Notes: generated from the sequence alone by a model not told the origin. A DNA stretch of 64,000 bases from Pseudanabaena sp. BC1403 (GCF_002914585.1 NZ_PDDM01000023.1:1-64000); one strand, 5' to 3'. Positions 1-9,142 are shown, counted from the stretch's first letter. Made by a program: numbers and translations.

Positions 1-124
1 CTTTCCCTCCGCTTGTCGTCGCTATTATCTTCTCCCTCTCCCTGATTCCTAATTGTTTTTTTACTTATTTTGAGAGCGGAATGTGGGTTCCAAAAAAGAT
101 TACTTTGCGACACTACCCTATATT

Positions 125-2470
125 CTAAGTATCCTGATTAATAGATTCATTGCTAGACTCTTCATCAAGATCAACAATTTGTCCATTAAACAAGTCAGCT
201 AAATTTTTGATCACCCTATCATCCTCCGACATCCCAACATAACCTTTAGGTTGAGGTTGGGGCTGAGGTGCTTGATTAGGCGCTATGTTTACTGGTGGAT
301 CTGCTAATGGCTGTGGAGGAGCAGGAACTGAAGGTATGGTTGGATTTTGGTAAGTGACAGGCGGAGGTGCGATCGCAGGACTAACAGGAAGAGGAGCCGC
401 AACTTTTACTGTTTCAGCTTGAGGCGGTGTAGTCACAAATGAAAACATTACCTTAATCGGGCGCTGCAAATGCTTAGCAAAAACTTCTTCTAGTTCTGGT
501 CGCTTCTGAACCACAATATTTTTGGTGGTTTCATCACGCTTCCCACCTAAGCCAATTTTGACACTACCACTATCGATTGAGAGAATATGAGCCTGAATCT
601 GGATAAAAACCCATTTTGTCGGTGTAGGCAACATTGACAAAATACTTTGCCACATCTGCTCTAGATCATATCCAACTGACGCAAAGTTCTCAAGATCATC
701 ACTTCCCGATGATATCGGCGTTTCAACAACTGGAAGAGCCGATATCGAAGGCGTAGATGGTTCATCTACCTTTGCTATTTGAGGGATTGGATGCGATTCT
801 TGTGCTGGGATTGATGGAGTTTGTGATGGAGCTTGTGCAGCAGGATTAGCCTTCGCTGGTTGAGGTGCAACTTGCGGAGTCGCGGGTGTACTGCGCGATG
901 AAATAAATGTTTGCGCTGGAGAAGGAAGAGGCGATTGTGACTGCGCGATCGCACCCTGTGCTGATGGGAGTAAGCCCATCAGCGTGACTTCTAGCCATAG
1001 GCGCGGCTGCGTAGTATTGCGGATTTGTAGCTCTGCCGATCGCAAATGTTGTTGACCCAGTAAAATATTTGGTATTGCTAAACCTTGAGCTAGTTGACTC
1101 AATCTCTCCCAACCAGAACTAGTCATGGCAACAAGATCACTGCGATCGCTAGCTGTTTTCGCAATTAATAGATCACGATATACATTCGCCAAGTTCTGTA
1201 ACACGATTAATGGTTCGCGACCACGATCCATAATTCGCCGCACATAGTCAATTAATTGGATGGAATTATCGGATGCGATCGCTTCAATTAGCGACAGCAA
1301 ATCTTGCTCAGGAACTGATCCCACCAAATCCCATACTGCTTCAATAGTAATCTCTCCATCCAATAAGCTCAATTGATCGAGCAAAGATTCTGCATCACGT
1401 AGCCCACCCTGTGCAATTTGAGAAACCAAGGTAATCGCTTCAGTATGAATATTAATATTCTCATTTGCGGCAATCTTCCCTAAATGCTTCACCATCGCAT
1501 CAAGAGGAATCCGCCGAAAGTCAAATCGTTGACACCGCGAAATAATCGTTGGTAATACGCGCTGTGGATCAGTAGTCGCAAGAATAAAAGTAACGCGATC
1601 GGGAGGTTCTTCAAGAGTTTTCAGCAATGCGTTAAACGCTGCTGTGCTGAGCATATGACAGTTATGAACTAGCAGACCATTAGCAACAAAATTATTATTA
1701 TCTTCTACTTCGATGTCATAGACTCTTTCATCACCAACGACTGTTACAGACTCGACCCTCTCCAAATTTGTATGCCATTGACAAGGAAGTTCCACAGCCA
1801 CAGGCACAGGTGACAATATGTTCATCCCAACTTTGATATTGCTTGCTTGTGTCCATCCTGATTCTGTTCTAACTAAATGATTACCTGTACATTGAATCGA
1901 TCGCTGATTAGTTTTAATTATTAACGTAGGCTTTACGCCACGATCTAACCAGCGCAATACTTTTTTGTATTCCCATTTCGACAACACTTCGTTATAGCTA
2001 AGTACTTGTTTACCTAATAAATCTTGATCGTCAAGACGAATCAAACCTGCACTAGTTTGGACAAGGGTATCGCCTGTCAAACATTCATCAATGATATAAA
2101 CCTTAAACCTTGCCTTAACTGGCGCAAATTGGGCGCGTTCAATTAATTCGCGAATATTATCGACACCAGTGTTACTTGCCGCATCAATTTCGGTAATATC
2201 TAGCGCATTACCATTAGCAATGCTAAGACATAGTTCACACTTGCCGCAGGGGTGGGGTGTAGGTTGGTCAGAGCTTAGGCAATTGAGCGACTTTGCCATG
2301 ATCCGCGCACTGGACGTTTTGCCTGTACCTCTTGCGCCTGTAAATAGGTATGCAGGTGCGATACGCTTAGTGTTTAAGGCATTGCTAAGGGTATGTGCGA
2401 TCGCCTCTTGCCCAACGAGGTCAGCAAAGATTTGCGGTCGATATTTGTGGTGTAGTGGCTCATAGCCCAT
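125..2470 (-). CDS. dnaX: DNA polymerase III subunit gamma/tau, intein-containing
   Basis: Clamp-loader ATPase subunit that loads the sliding clamp during replication. From the ATG at 2470 the protein starts MGYEPLHHKYRP, the usual DnaX beginning. It then shows the Walker A motif GARGTGKT (about residues 45-52), a Cys-rich zinc segment (CGKCELC), and the Walker B/DExx segment IIDE-C interrupted by an intein before HMLSTAAFNALLKTLEEPP. The C-terminal third is rich in Pro/Gln and ends in a tau-like domain. An in-frame GTG at 2494 would add eight residues; I prefer the ATG because homologues begin there. The mature spliced protein would be about 640 residues. Identity is certain; the start is a choice between two close codons. 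Confidence 0.97.
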   Translation of the reverse strand: MGYEPLHHKYRPQIFADLVGQEAIAHTLSNALNTKRIAPAYLFTGARGTGKTSSARIMAKSLNCLSSDQPTPHPCGKCELCLSIANGNALDITEIDAASNTGVDNIRELIERAQFAPVKARFKVYIIDECLTGDTLVQTSAGLIRLDDQDLLGKQVLSYNEVLSKWEYKKVLRWLDRGVKPTLIIKTNQRSIQCTGNHLVRTESGWTQASNIKVGMNILSPVPVAVELPCQWHTNLERVESVTVVGDERVYDIEVEDNNNFVANGLLVHNCHMLSTAAFNALLKTLEEPPDRVTFILATTDPQRVLPTIISRCQRFDFRRIPLDAMVKHLGKIAANENINIHTEAITLVSQIAQGGLRDAESLLDQLSLLDGEITIEAVWDLVGSVPEQDLLSLIEAIASDNSIQLIDYVRRIMDRGREPLIVLQNLANVYRDLLIAKTASDRSDLVAMTSSGWERLSQLAQGLAIPNILLGQQHLRSAELQIRNTTQPRLWLEVTLMGLLPSAQGAIAQSQSPLPSPAQTFISSRSTPATPQVAPQPAKANPAAQAPSQTPSIPAQESHPIPQIAKVDEPSTPSISALPVVETPISSGSDDLENFASVGYDLEQMWQSILSMLPTPTKWVFIQIQAHILSIDSGSVKIGLGGKRDETTKNIVVQKRPELEEVFAKHLQRPIKVMFSFVTTPPQAETVKVAAPLPVSPAIAPPPVTYQNPTIPSVPAPPQPLADPPVNIAPNQAPQPQPQPKGYVGMSEDDRVIKNLADLFNGQIVDLDEESSNESINQDT
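1661..2083 (-). other. DnaX mini-intein (141 residues)
   Basis: In-frame protein-splicing element inside dnaX, at the Walker B site DE/C known as an intein insertion point in cyanobacterial DnaX. It begins with Cys in CLTGDTLV (block A), has a block B motif with Thr and His (CTGNHLVRT), and ends in block F/G residues NNFVANGLLVHN followed by Cys+1 of the extein (CHMLST). All residues needed for class 1 splicing (Cys1, block B Thr/His, penultimate His, terminal Asn, Cys+1) are present. At 141 residues it is only the HINT splicing domain; no LAGLIDADG homing endonuclease lies between blocks B and F, and no split is visible. Confidence 0.95.
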
Positions 2471-2513
2471 AGAAACACGATGATGCTCAAGCACTGCTGG
2501 TCAAATATATCAT

Positions 2514-3680
2514 TCACCAGTATAACTTTTGACCAAAGGCGACGATCGCATTTTGCCCTCCAAAGCCAAAGCTAAAATTAAGCGCATATTGGAGATCGGG
2601 TGCGCGCTCTACTTGTTGAATCATTCTCAAATCAAAAGCAGGGGTTTGCATTCCCACGGTAGGAGGCAAAATGCGATCGCGTAAAGCCAATAGACAGAAC
2701 GCTGCCTCGATCATCCCTGTTGCCCCCAGCGTATGCCCTGTTGCACCTTTGGTTGCGCTAACTTTACTGTCAGGAAAAATTCTTTGGATTAATTCTGCTT
2801 CACGGGCATCATTCATTTGAGTTGCCGTGCCATGCACATTGATATAACCAATATCAGCAGCACTAATTTGCGATCGCCTCAAACAATCTTTAATTGCGAT
2901 CGCAGCCATTTTATTGTCAGGATTGGGACTAGTGGCATGATAAGCATCATTAGTAATTCCCCAGCCTAAAACCCTGCCATAAATTTGACAACCTCGCTGC
3001 CTTGCAGACTCCAGCGACTCTAGTACTAGCACCGCCGCACCTTCTCCTAGCGCAAAACCTTCGCGCTCTTGACTAAATGGATGCACGCCTGATTTGGCTA
3101 ATACGCTAATTTTTTGAAATCCTGCGATCGTTAATGGTGTAATCGCTGCATCGGTTGCACCTGCGATCGCCATGTTGCATTGTCCTGAACGGATTAATTC
3201 AACAGCTTGAGCAATTGTCCAATTTGCAGTTGCACAGGCTGCCATCGGCGACAGTACTGGGGCTTGAGTTTGCACTAAATTAGCAATTTGTGCTGACAAA
3301 TTCGCTGGCTGACATTGCCACCATTTATTCTCAATTAAGATCTGGTCAGGTTTATCTAGAAGTAATTCTAATTCTCTTTGGTTACTACGACTAGAACCAA
3401 TGACTACCCCACATTTCAGTAATGGAATTTCTAGATTTGAATCAACGATCGCTTCTAAAGTAGCTTTTTCTAATAAATCTTGCGATCGCGATGAATGAGA
3501 ATCCTCTAAACAATTAATTTTGGCAACAGGAAGTTGTAATTGATGGTCAAACTTAATTCCTGATTTGTTCTCTAAAAGTTTTTGCCAAGTATTTTCGCGA
3601 CCAGATGCGATCGCAGTCATCATGCCAATACCTGTCACAACAACTGTTGTTCTATCAGCTTTTCTATCCCAAGATTTCAT
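2514..3680 (-). CDS. beta-ketoacyl-ACP synthase II-like protein
   Basis: Thiolase-fold condensing enzyme of 388 residues that should elongate acyl-ACP with malonyl-ACP. The KAS II catalytic triad is visible: Cys149 in PMAACATANW, His283 in NVHGTATQMND and His316 in KGATGHTLGATG, with the conserved Lys311. The N-terminal VVVTGIGMMTAIASG and C-terminal FSFGFGGQNA motifs fit FabF-type enzymes. It is about 25 residues shorter than typical FabF and divergent before the active site, so it may be a second, specialised KAS rather than housekeeping FabF. Its start overlaps the 3' end of the upstream Uma2 gene by 17 bases, suggesting co-translation. Confidence 0.85.
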   Translation of the reverse strand: MKSWDRKADRTTVVVTGIGMMTAIASGRENTWQKLLENKSGIKFDHQLQLPVAKINCLEDSHSSRSQDLLEKATLEAIVDSNLEIPLLKCGVVIGSSRSNQRELELLLDKPDQILIENKWWQCQPANLSAQIANLVQTQAPVLSPMAACATANWTIAQAVELIRSGQCNMAIAGATDAAITPLTIAGFQKISVLAKSGVHPFSQEREGFALGEGAAVLVLESLESARQRGCQIYGRVLGWGITNDAYHATSPNPDNKMAAIAIKDCLRRSQISAADIGYINVHGTATQMNDAREAELIQRIFPDSKVSATKGATGHTLGATGMIEAAFCLLALRDRILPPTVGMQTPAFDLRMIQQVERAPDLQYALNFSFGFGGQNAIVAFGQKLYW

Positions 3681-4227
3681 CGACAGTAATACTTACCTCA
3701 GGAAAAGCAAGAATAGATAAGTTTTGACCACGATAGAATTTCTGGATTTCTTGATAACCTTCAGCAGTTGGGTATCGATAAACTTCTATACAAGCGCTAT
3801 TAATATCAACTAACCAAACTTCCGTAATGCCATCTTCAGCATAAAGTGGGCTTTTTAATTCGCGATCGCTATCAACAGTACTATCCGCTACCTCGATTAA
3901 TAGAAATACATCAGCAGGCTGTGGTAGTCCAGACTCATAGCAATCAGATTTACGCTTTAACAACACTACATCTGGTTCAGGCTTAGAAGTGTTATCTAAA
4001 GCTAAAGGGTTCTGCACACTAAGTAAAATGCGATCGCTTAATTTTCTTGTAAAAACATCAGACAATCGAATTACACAAGCTGCATGTCTTCTACCAATGG
4101 GTGACATTTTAATTATTTCTCCTCTAATTAGTTCTACGCGCTCACCGTCAGCTAGCACTCCAGATTCAGACATCCGATCATATTCTTTCACGGTGAAGAG
4201 GCGCTTAAGTACTGATGTAGCTGGCAT
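3664..4227 (-). CDS. Uma2 family protein (DUF820, putative restriction-endonuclease-like)
   Basis: Uma2/DUF820 proteins are abundant in cyanobacteria and adopt a PD-(D/E)XK nuclease-like fold; their cellular role is not settled. The sequence shows the family hallmarks: FTVKEYDRMSESGVLADGERVELIRGEI, a central EPDVVLLK segment with the acidic residue, and LLIEVADSTVDSDRELKSPLYAEDGITEVWLVD, which carries the E-x-K-like signature. I chose the ATG at 4227 (MPATSVLKR) instead of one six codons earlier because a GGAGG sits seven bases before it. The gene overlaps the KAS gene downstream. Confidence 0.85.
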   Translation of the reverse strand: MPATSVLKRLFTVKEYDRMSESGVLADGERVELIRGEIIKMSPIGRRHAACVIRLSDVFTRKLSDRILLSVQNPLALDNTSKPEPDVVLLKRKSDCYESGLPQPADVFLLIEVADSTVDSDRELKSPLYAEDGITEVWLVDINSACIEVYRYPTAEGYQEIQKFYRGQNLSILAFPEVSITVDEILG

Positions 4228-4274
4228 ATATTTACCTCCGTACAATTGGTTTTATTTTAACCTTAATTTTTGAT

Positions 4275-4312
4275 AATTCAAAAGTGCCGCTTCGCGGCAC
4301 TTTTGAATTTTT
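4275..4312 (-). terminator. hairpin terminator
   Basis: Perfect 16-bp arms around a TTC loop (arms 4275-4290 and 4294-4309), AT-rich outside and GC-rich at the tip. It follows the minus-strand gene ending at 4346 and precedes the Uma2 gene, so it should end the upstream transcript. Confidence 0.7.
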
Positions 4313-4345
4313 GCTTGGTTTTAATTCAGCGCGAAGCACTGTAGG

Positions 4346-5842
4346 TTATGGCAACCAGCGTGGAACTGTGCCGAACATTGGCAATACTTCGGGTTGCAGT
4401 GGATTTGCGCCTTGATTATTATTAATCGGTAACATAACTAATTGGGTTGGCACTTGGGGAGCGCGAGAAGCTCTAGAAGCCTGAGCAGAATCTTCGGAAA
4501 TAGGTGGCGAATTAGATGTGTTTTTGTCACTAGGAATTGCAGAATTTAAAAGAATTGATTGACCATCAGGAGCAATATTAAATTGAACTTCTCTTTGTGG
4601 CGGAAGTTCTAAAAGTCTTCGCAGTTCTGCCGTTTCCAGATTAATCGCAGCAAGATATGGCTTCTCACGGAAGATGTTTTTAGCAGTATCTTGTTCAACA
4701 TCAGTGAGTAAGCAATATAGAGTCTTTTCTTGAGGATCAAACTGAGCACCAAGAATAGACCCATTAATTTTCGTGAGTTCCTTCTGCAATCCTTGGTTAT
4801 TTACCAAATATAGCGATCGCGTATAGTCCTTATTAAATTTAATCGTGGCAGCCTGTGTCCCACTCCTACCAAAATTTAGAACCGTACCGAATCTTGGGAG
4901 AAAGTCCAGCGGTGGGGCCTGTGGCTCAAGAGGCAAAATCGCAACTCCTTCGCCTTGAGCGATCGCCACCGACGCGCTGTCGGGCGTGAACATAAAATCG
5001 CCTCCTGGCTGATTATCAAGCGATCTTGGCGGTTGATTATCTTTGATGAGCCAGAGTCCATAGCGTCCGACTTGCTGACGGCTGAGTCGCTGTACCAAGA
5101 TGTTTTTGCCGTCGGGCGAGAGATCGAATTTAAAATTTTGAAAGTCATCGCTACCAAGTATAGGTTTGATTTCTGGAGGATTTGACGTTAACCGATCTTC
5201 GCGATCAATGCCTGTCGTTACCAGATAAAGTTTTTGATCAAGTAAGCTTTGCCCCACCGTTTCAATCGCTCCAAAGAGAACCTTTTGGCGATCAGGATAA
5301 ATCCGAAAATCTAGGACAGACAGATTAGCGGGTGTTAAAACGCGCTTGCTCTTTTGTAGCACATCGTAAAGTATAAGGCGACCTTTTTCTTCCCCCTGTG
5401 AGCCTATATATGCAAAATAAGGATTTGGTGTCGCAAAACTGCCAGTAAATGGTTCGATCGCTTTTTTATCGCCAGATTCACTGGCAAAGCGATCGAAGGC
5501 ATTTTCTAGCTTGACCGTATAGGATTTACCATAAGTGGCTGGCGCTAGGGGCGTATAGGACATCCGCCGCGATGACCAACTGATTTTACCTGCGAGGGGT
5601 GGGGAAATCTTAAGATTTTTCTCAACGCTGTCGCGTTCCATTGGACGATTAAATGTTAAAGAAAATGAGATATTAGTGGCATCAATCTTTTGACCTTGCC
5701 AACTAAACTCTCTCACCTGTGGCGCTGTGCGATCGCCCACCCATAATAATATGGCGATCGCTACAGCCAAAAAAGCTGCTAGCCCAATTGCATAGCGATC
5801 GAGCGGCTGAGAAAATAATTTAAAGCGAGGGCTAAGTTGCAT
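4346..5842 (-). CDS. membrane-anchored Ig-like / beta-propeller protein, function unknown
   Basis: 498 residues. A short cytoplasmic N-terminus is followed by one hydrophobic helix (about 18-36, YAIGLAAFLAVAIAILLWVG). Next comes an SbsA/Big_5 Ig-like domain (about 45-135) with the family pattern FSLTFNRPM...V..NL.ISPPL.G..SW....SYTPLAPATYG. The rest (about 145-490) looks like PD40/WD40-type propeller blades (SPDGKNILVQ, TPDSASVAIAQGEG, APDGQSILLN). This predicts a periplasmic or lumenal protein tethered to a membrane. The final residues lie just before a hairpin. It is adjacent to the ArsA-like gene with a 14-base gap on the same strand, so they probably share a transcript. No specific function is recognised. 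Confidence 0.7.
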   Translation of the reverse strand: MQLSPRFKLFSQPLDRYAIGLAAFLAVAIAILLWVGDRTAPQVREFSWQGQKIDATNISFSLTFNRPMERDSVEKNLKISPPLAGKISWSSRRMSYTPLAPATYGKSYTVKLENAFDRFASESGDKKAIEPFTGSFATPNPYFAYIGSQGEEKGRLILYDVLQKSKRVLTPANLSVLDFRIYPDRQKVLFGAIETVGQSLLDQKLYLVTTGIDREDRLTSNPPEIKPILGSDDFQNFKFDLSPDGKNILVQRLSRQQVGRYGLWLIKDNQPPRSLDNQPGGDFMFTPDSASVAIAQGEGVAILPLEPQAPPLDFLPRFGTVLNFGRSGTQAATIKFNKDYTRSLYLVNNQGLQKELTKINGSILGAQFDPQEKTLYCLLTDVEQDTAKNIFREKPYLAAINLETAELRRLLELPPQREVQFNIAPDGQSILLNSAIPSDKNTSNSPPISEDSAQASRASRAPQVPTQLVMLPINNNQGANPLQPEVLPMFGTVPRWLP

Positions 5843-5856
5843 ATGTGACAGGTAAT

Positions 5857-6918
5857 TTAGCCAAAGGAAATAATGAGATAAGAATCTTGAAATTTTGCGC
5901 CATTGGCTTGTTTGCCTGCTAGCTCATTTGGCAAGAAAATATTACGGCGTTGATCGCCTGCTTCGATGGTTACTTCTGGGCCTAGTTGAATTATTTTGAC
6001 CTGTTTTTTATTGAATGTTGGCAAAAATAACTTGACTTGCTTAGTTATAGTATTTATTTCAATTGGCTTTGGTGCAAGATTAGCAAGATGCTCAGGAATT
6101 GTTAACTCAGTTACCTGATCGGGGATTTGACATATGGATAGAGGCTCAAAATCAGAATCAGAAATCTGATCTCTAGAAAATACGCCACCAACTGTTAAAC
6201 CAACCTGTTGCGCACTACCCCATAGATATTTAGCTGTAGCGATCGCATAGGGATCTCCAGTCGTGACCAGATAAGCCGCCACGCGACTCGGATCATTAAC
6301 TGCTTTTTGACCGCGTGTTAATACTGAAGACATTTCACCAGCTTGTTGCGAAATATCATCGGTGCTAGAAACTTGCAGAATACTTCTTAAGATTGGTTCC
6401 ACAAAAGGCGAAATCGCTTGTCCAAGAGCCGAACCTGTCAATACTTTTTTAAACCGTCGCAAATACCAGCCTAAAATCTCTGGCATTCCTAGCATTCGTA
6501 AGGTTTCGAGATCTCCCATGCCATCGTAAATGATTACGTCATACTTACTTTCAGCATCACGTTCACGCAAAAAGCTCAAACCAAGAGCTGAATCCATACC
6601 TGGTAAAATGCCTAGCTCTTGTCCATAAACCTCCTTAAAAAAAGGAGTACGCAGAAATTGGCTTTCTAGCCCTTTCATTTTGTCCCAATACTTTTCCAAC
6701 AAGACCGTTGATTGCAGATGTACAGCCGCAAAATTCGGTGCAACTAATTGCGGCTCACTGCTCAGCTCTGCACCTAGTCTCATGCTAAGGGTGTCGCCTG
6801 CTTGTTGACCCACATATAAAACGTTTTTGTTCTGGGCGGCAAAAGCACGCGCGGCAGCGATCGCAGTTGTCGTTTTGCCAACGCCGCCTTTACCGATAAA
6901 TGTCAGAATTAGGCTCAT
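5857..6918 (-). CDS. ArsA/Get3-like ATPase with C-terminal HSP20-like domain
   Basis: Deviant Walker A P-loop FIGKGGVGKTTTA at residues 7-19 and a Walker B-like YDVIIYDGMGD place it in the SIMIBI ArsA/Get3 family. The last roughly 70 residues (KKQVKIIQLGPEVTIEAGDQ onwards) match the HSP20/alpha-crystallin-like extension often fused to cyanobacterial ArsA homologues. No arsenical-binding Cys cluster is visible, so a role in arsenite export is unlikely; a chaperone or protein-targeting role like Get3 is an inference. It overlaps the upstream HU gene by four bases (ATGA, 6915-6918), showing translational coupling. Confidence 0.85.
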   Translation of the reverse strand: MSLILTFIGKGGVGKTTTAIAAARAFAAQNKNVLYVGQQAGDTLSMRLGAELSSEPQLVAPNFAAVHLQSTVLLEKYWDKMKGLESQFLRTPFFKEVYGQELGILPGMDSALGLSFLRERDAESKYDVIIYDGMGDLETLRMLGMPEILGWYLRRFKKVLTGSALGQAISPFVEPILRSILQVSSTDDISQQAGEMSSVLTRGQKAVNDPSRVAAYLVTTGDPYAIATAKYLWGSAQQVGLTVGGVFSRDQISDSDFEPLSICQIPDQVTELTIPEHLANLAPKPIEINTITKQVKLFLPTFNKKQVKIIQLGPEVTIEAGDQRRNIFLPNELAGKQANGAKFQDSYLIISFG

Positions 6919-7220
6919 TGGATTTTCTCACTAGGCTTTTGCACCAGCTTTTTCAGATTAGGACTGGGAGTAAAATGCGGAACAATAACTTCGGGAATCG
7001 TAATTGGCTGATGTGTGCGAGGGTGACTTCCTAAACGGGCACGACGATGATGGACTGCAAACTTACCAAAACCGCTCAATGTTATAGATTGGTGATTGGA
7101 TAAAGCTTCAGTGACGCAGGTTAAAACTGCTTCAAGACTAGCGGAAGCCATGCTATAGCTTAGTCCATCAACTTCTGCCATCATGCCCCGAATGATATCT
7201 TGACGGTTAATATCTGCCAT
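6915..7220 (-). CDS. HU/IHF family DNA-binding protein
   Basis: 101-residue bacterial histone-like protein. It has the alpha-helical dimerisation region (DIIRGMMAEVDGLSYSMASASLEAVLTCVTEAL), the ITLSGFGKFAVHHRRARLGSHPRT turn into the beta arm, and the IPEVIVPHFTPSPNLKK tail of the HU/IHF family. It is slightly longer than typical HU (about 90 residues) and has HPRTHQPITIPE in place of the usual RNPRTGE, so it is a divergent paralogue and probably not the main nucleoid HU. It is first in a coupled pair with the ArsA-like ATPase. Confidence 0.85.
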   Translation of the reverse strand: MADINRQDIIRGMMAEVDGLSYSMASASLEAVLTCVTEALSNHQSITLSGFGKFAVHHRRARLGSHPRTHQPITIPEVIVPHFTPSPNLKKLVQKPSEKIQ

Positions 7221-7280
7221 AGGGCTTAATAATAATGATGATGTCGCGAAATGCGCGACATCATGACTGTTTTAACTGTT

Positions 7281-7475
7281 TTAGACTATTGATTCTAACT
7301 CATCTGCAAAAAACCAAGACTTGGTACTGTCGGGGAACTTGACAACGTAGCCCCATTTGCTACCATCCATAATTTTTTCTTCTTTAATGACTCCGATCTC
7401 GCCGACTTTGTTAGCGATCGCCTTGCCACTGCCATCTTTGAAACTACGAACACGAACTTTTTGACCAACTTGCAT
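7281..7475 (-). CDS. DUF2862 (PetP-like) small protein
   Basis: 64 residues, SH3-like beta-barrel type. Starts MQVGQKVRVRSFKDG and ends GYVVKFPDSTKSWFFADELE, which match DUF2862. That family includes PetP, the small peripheral subunit of the cyanobacterial cytochrome b6f complex. Several cyanobacteria carry paralogues, so this may be a second copy rather than the photosynthetic subunit. It is transcribed away from panB; a long palindrome lies in the shared upstream region. A longer overlapping reading frame on the same strand (7295-7624) is not credible. Confidence 0.65.
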   Translation of the reverse strand: MQVGQKVRVRSFKDGSGKAIANKVGEIGVIKEEKIMDGSKWGYVVKFPDSTKSWFFADELESIV

Positions 7476-7554
7476 AATGTTTGCTTCTCGTACCGAACTC
7501 GATAAATCTTTTGCGTTTGCTTTAAAAAGTTTACATTAGATGTTAGCTCTATAA

Positions 7555-7615
7555 AATAAAGAACCAATTTGTTGTGGCACGGCGAGGCTGCATTACAACA
7601 AATTGGTTCTTTATT
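7555..7615. repeat. long palindrome between divergent genes
   Basis: Perfect 21-bp arms (7555-7575 and 7595-7615) flank a 19-base imperfect palindromic core. It lies between the minus-strand DUF2862 gene and panB, ending 22 bases before the panB ATG, so it is within the panB leader and is not at the end of any gene. It could be a mobile miniature repeat or a translational/transcriptional control hairpin. The outer arm resembles that of the hairpin at 29833-29887 (both contain an A-C-C/G-C-C-AATTT core). Confidence 0.75.
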
Positions 7616-7637
7616 AACACCCACGAGGAATGTCCCA

Positions 7638-8408
7638 ATGTCAGTAACGATCGCCCAATTGCAAAAATGGAAACAGCAAAAAAAGCCGATCGCGGCGCTG
7701 ACTGCAAGTGACTATGCGATCGCTAAACTGCTAGACAAAGCAGGCGTAGATATGATTTTGGTGGGTGATTCTTTGGCGATGGTGACACTCGGATACAAAA
7801 ACACGCTTCCCGTTTCTCTAGACGCAATGATCCATCATGCCCAAGCAGTGGGACGTGGTGTTGAGAATGCTTTTCTAATTGTCGATATGCCATTTCTTAG
7901 CTATCAAGTTAGTACTGAAGAGGCAATGCGATCGGCTGGGCGCATTTTTAAAGAAACCGATGCACGCGGTATCAAACTCGAAGGCGGCTATCCTGATATG
8001 GTTGCGACTATTCACAAATTAGTGCAAGCGGGAATGCCTGTGATGGGGCATGTAGGATTAACACCACAATCGGTACATCGGATCGGCTATCGAGTTCAGG
8101 GTGGCACGCCCGATGCTGCCGCAGAAATTTTGCATCAATCTAAAGCTTTAGTCGAAGCTGGTATTTTTGCACTCTTATTAGAAAATATTCCTGCGGAGTT
8201 AGCGACCCAGATTACAGAACTTATTCCTGTTCCTACAATTGGTATTGGTGCGGGTCAAGGCTGTGATGGACAGATTCTTGTAACCCACGATGTCTTGGGC
8301 TTATCCGATTGGCAACCGCCTTTTGCCCACAAATATGTAGACCTAAACAGCATAATTACGGAAGCAGTTAAGCAATATTGCCAAGATGTCCGAAAGCCCA
8401 AGAATTGA
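7638..8408 (+). CDS. panB: 3-methyl-2-oxobutanoate hydroxymethyltransferase (ketopantoate hydroxymethyltransferase)
   Basis: First committed enzyme of pantothenate/CoA synthesis: adds a hydroxymethyl group from methylene-THF to alpha-ketoisovalerate. 256 residues, normal family length. Family motifs are clear: [63 protein letters not shown] (catalytic Glu) and [20 protein letters not shown]. The frame is open upstream to 7569 within a palindrome; the ATG at 7638 is preferred because [12 protein letters not shown] is the normal beginning and a GAGGA lies just upstream. The last codons (Lys-Pro-Lys-Asn-stop) lie inside the palindrome shared with the convergent alkD-like gene. Confidence 0.96.
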   Translation: MSVTIAQLQKWKQQKKPIAALTASDYAIAKLLDKAGVDMILVGDSLAMVTLGYKNTLPVSLDAMIHHAQAVGRGVENAFLIVDMPFLSYQVSTEEAMRSAGRIFKETDARGIKLEGGYPDMVATIHKLVQAGMPVMGHVGLTPQSVHRIGYRVQGGTPDAAAEILHQSKALVEAGIFALLLENIPAELATQITELIPVPTIGIGAGQGCDGQILVTHDVLGLSDWQPPFAHKYVDLNSIITEAVKQYCQDVRKPKN

Positions 8409-8447
8409 GTAACGGCACTTTGTGCCGTTACTCAATTCTTGGGCTTT
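8393..8447. terminator. bidirectional palindromic terminator containing both stop codons
   Basis: Perfect 26-bp arms (8393-8418, 8422-8447) around a TTT loop between the convergent panB and alkD-like genes. The panB stop (8406-8408) and the opposite-strand stop (8432-8434) are exact mirror images about position 8420. Both proteins therefore end in the same codons, Lys-Pro-Lys-Asn-stop. Confidence 0.85.
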
Positions 8448-9142
8448 GACAAATATGCTTTTCGGTTTGGTTCATCAAAATGCTCGATCGCATAGCGCAA
8501 CATTGTGCGGGGCATTTGTTGACAATAAACGTCTAAAAAGCCAACTAAAATTTGGCGATCTTGTTTGCCAACTTCGCGCAACATCCAGCCAACTGCTTTA
8601 TGAATGAGATCATGGGAATGATTTAACAGAATTATGGCAATTTCGAGAGTGTCGGCAAACTGTTGATGTTTGATAAATTCCAAAGTAGAAACAATTGAGA
8701 TTCTCTGTTCCCAAAGATTTTGCGATCGGGCTAGTTTGTACAGAATATTGCGGTCTTGATGAAGTAAATGTACGCCCAAAATCTGACGGCAGGTGACATC
8801 CACTAAATCCCAGTTATTAATCCATTTGGTATGTTTGAGATAGAACTCAAAGATTTCTTCTCGTTTAAAAGTATCGGCTTTAGGATATTGATAGGTAAGA
8901 ATCAGTAGCGCAGTAAGACGATATTCATGCATGTCCGTTTGTAGGAGATGTTCTATCTGATCAAAGCCAAGACTGATAAATTTTTTGGCTAATTGGCGTT
9001 GATCTGGCACGGTAATTCCTAAAAAGCGATCGCCTTCTCCATACTCGCCTTTACCCGTTTTAAAAAAGCGAGAAAGCGCGATCGCTTTTGTTGGACTAGC
9101 CAATGCATCTAGCTCACTCTTAAGATCGGCTTGTGTTAGCAT
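8432..9142 (-). CDS. AlkD-like DNA alkylation repair protein (HEAT-like DNA glycosylase)
   Basis: 236 residues, the normal size for AlkD. The family signature WINNWDLVDVTCRQI is at about residues 107-121, with the Trp and Asp that in Bacillus AlkD contact and excise alkylated bases (3-methyladenine, 7-methylguanine). WEQRISIVSTLEFIK (about 144) and HKAVGWMLREVGK supply the conserved Arg and Trp. Helical HEAT-like repeats span the protein. It is a stand-alone gene, convergent with panB. Its last four residues are encoded by the terminator palindrome. Confidence 0.9.
   Translation of the reverse strand: MLTQADLKSELDALASPTKAIALSRFFKTGKGEYGEGDRFLGITVPDQRQLAKKFISLGFDQIEHLLQTDMHEYRLTALLILTYQYPKADTFKREEIFEFYLKHTKWINNWDLVDVTCRQILGVHLLHQDRNILYKLARSQNLWEQRISIVSTLEFIKHQQFADTLEIAIILLNHSHDLIHKAVGWMLREVGKQDRQILVGFLDVYCQQMPRTMLRYAIEHFDEPNRKAYLSKPKN

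Noticed and set aside
846-2465. ORFs at 846-1112 (minus) and 2169-2465 (plus) within dnaX
   Set aside because: Shadow frames of the strongly conserved dnaX gene, with no recognisable protein features.
7295-7624. 109-residue minus-strand ORF overlapping the DUF2862 gene
   Set aside because: It runs through the palindrome and overlaps a conserved small gene in another frame; the product looks random.
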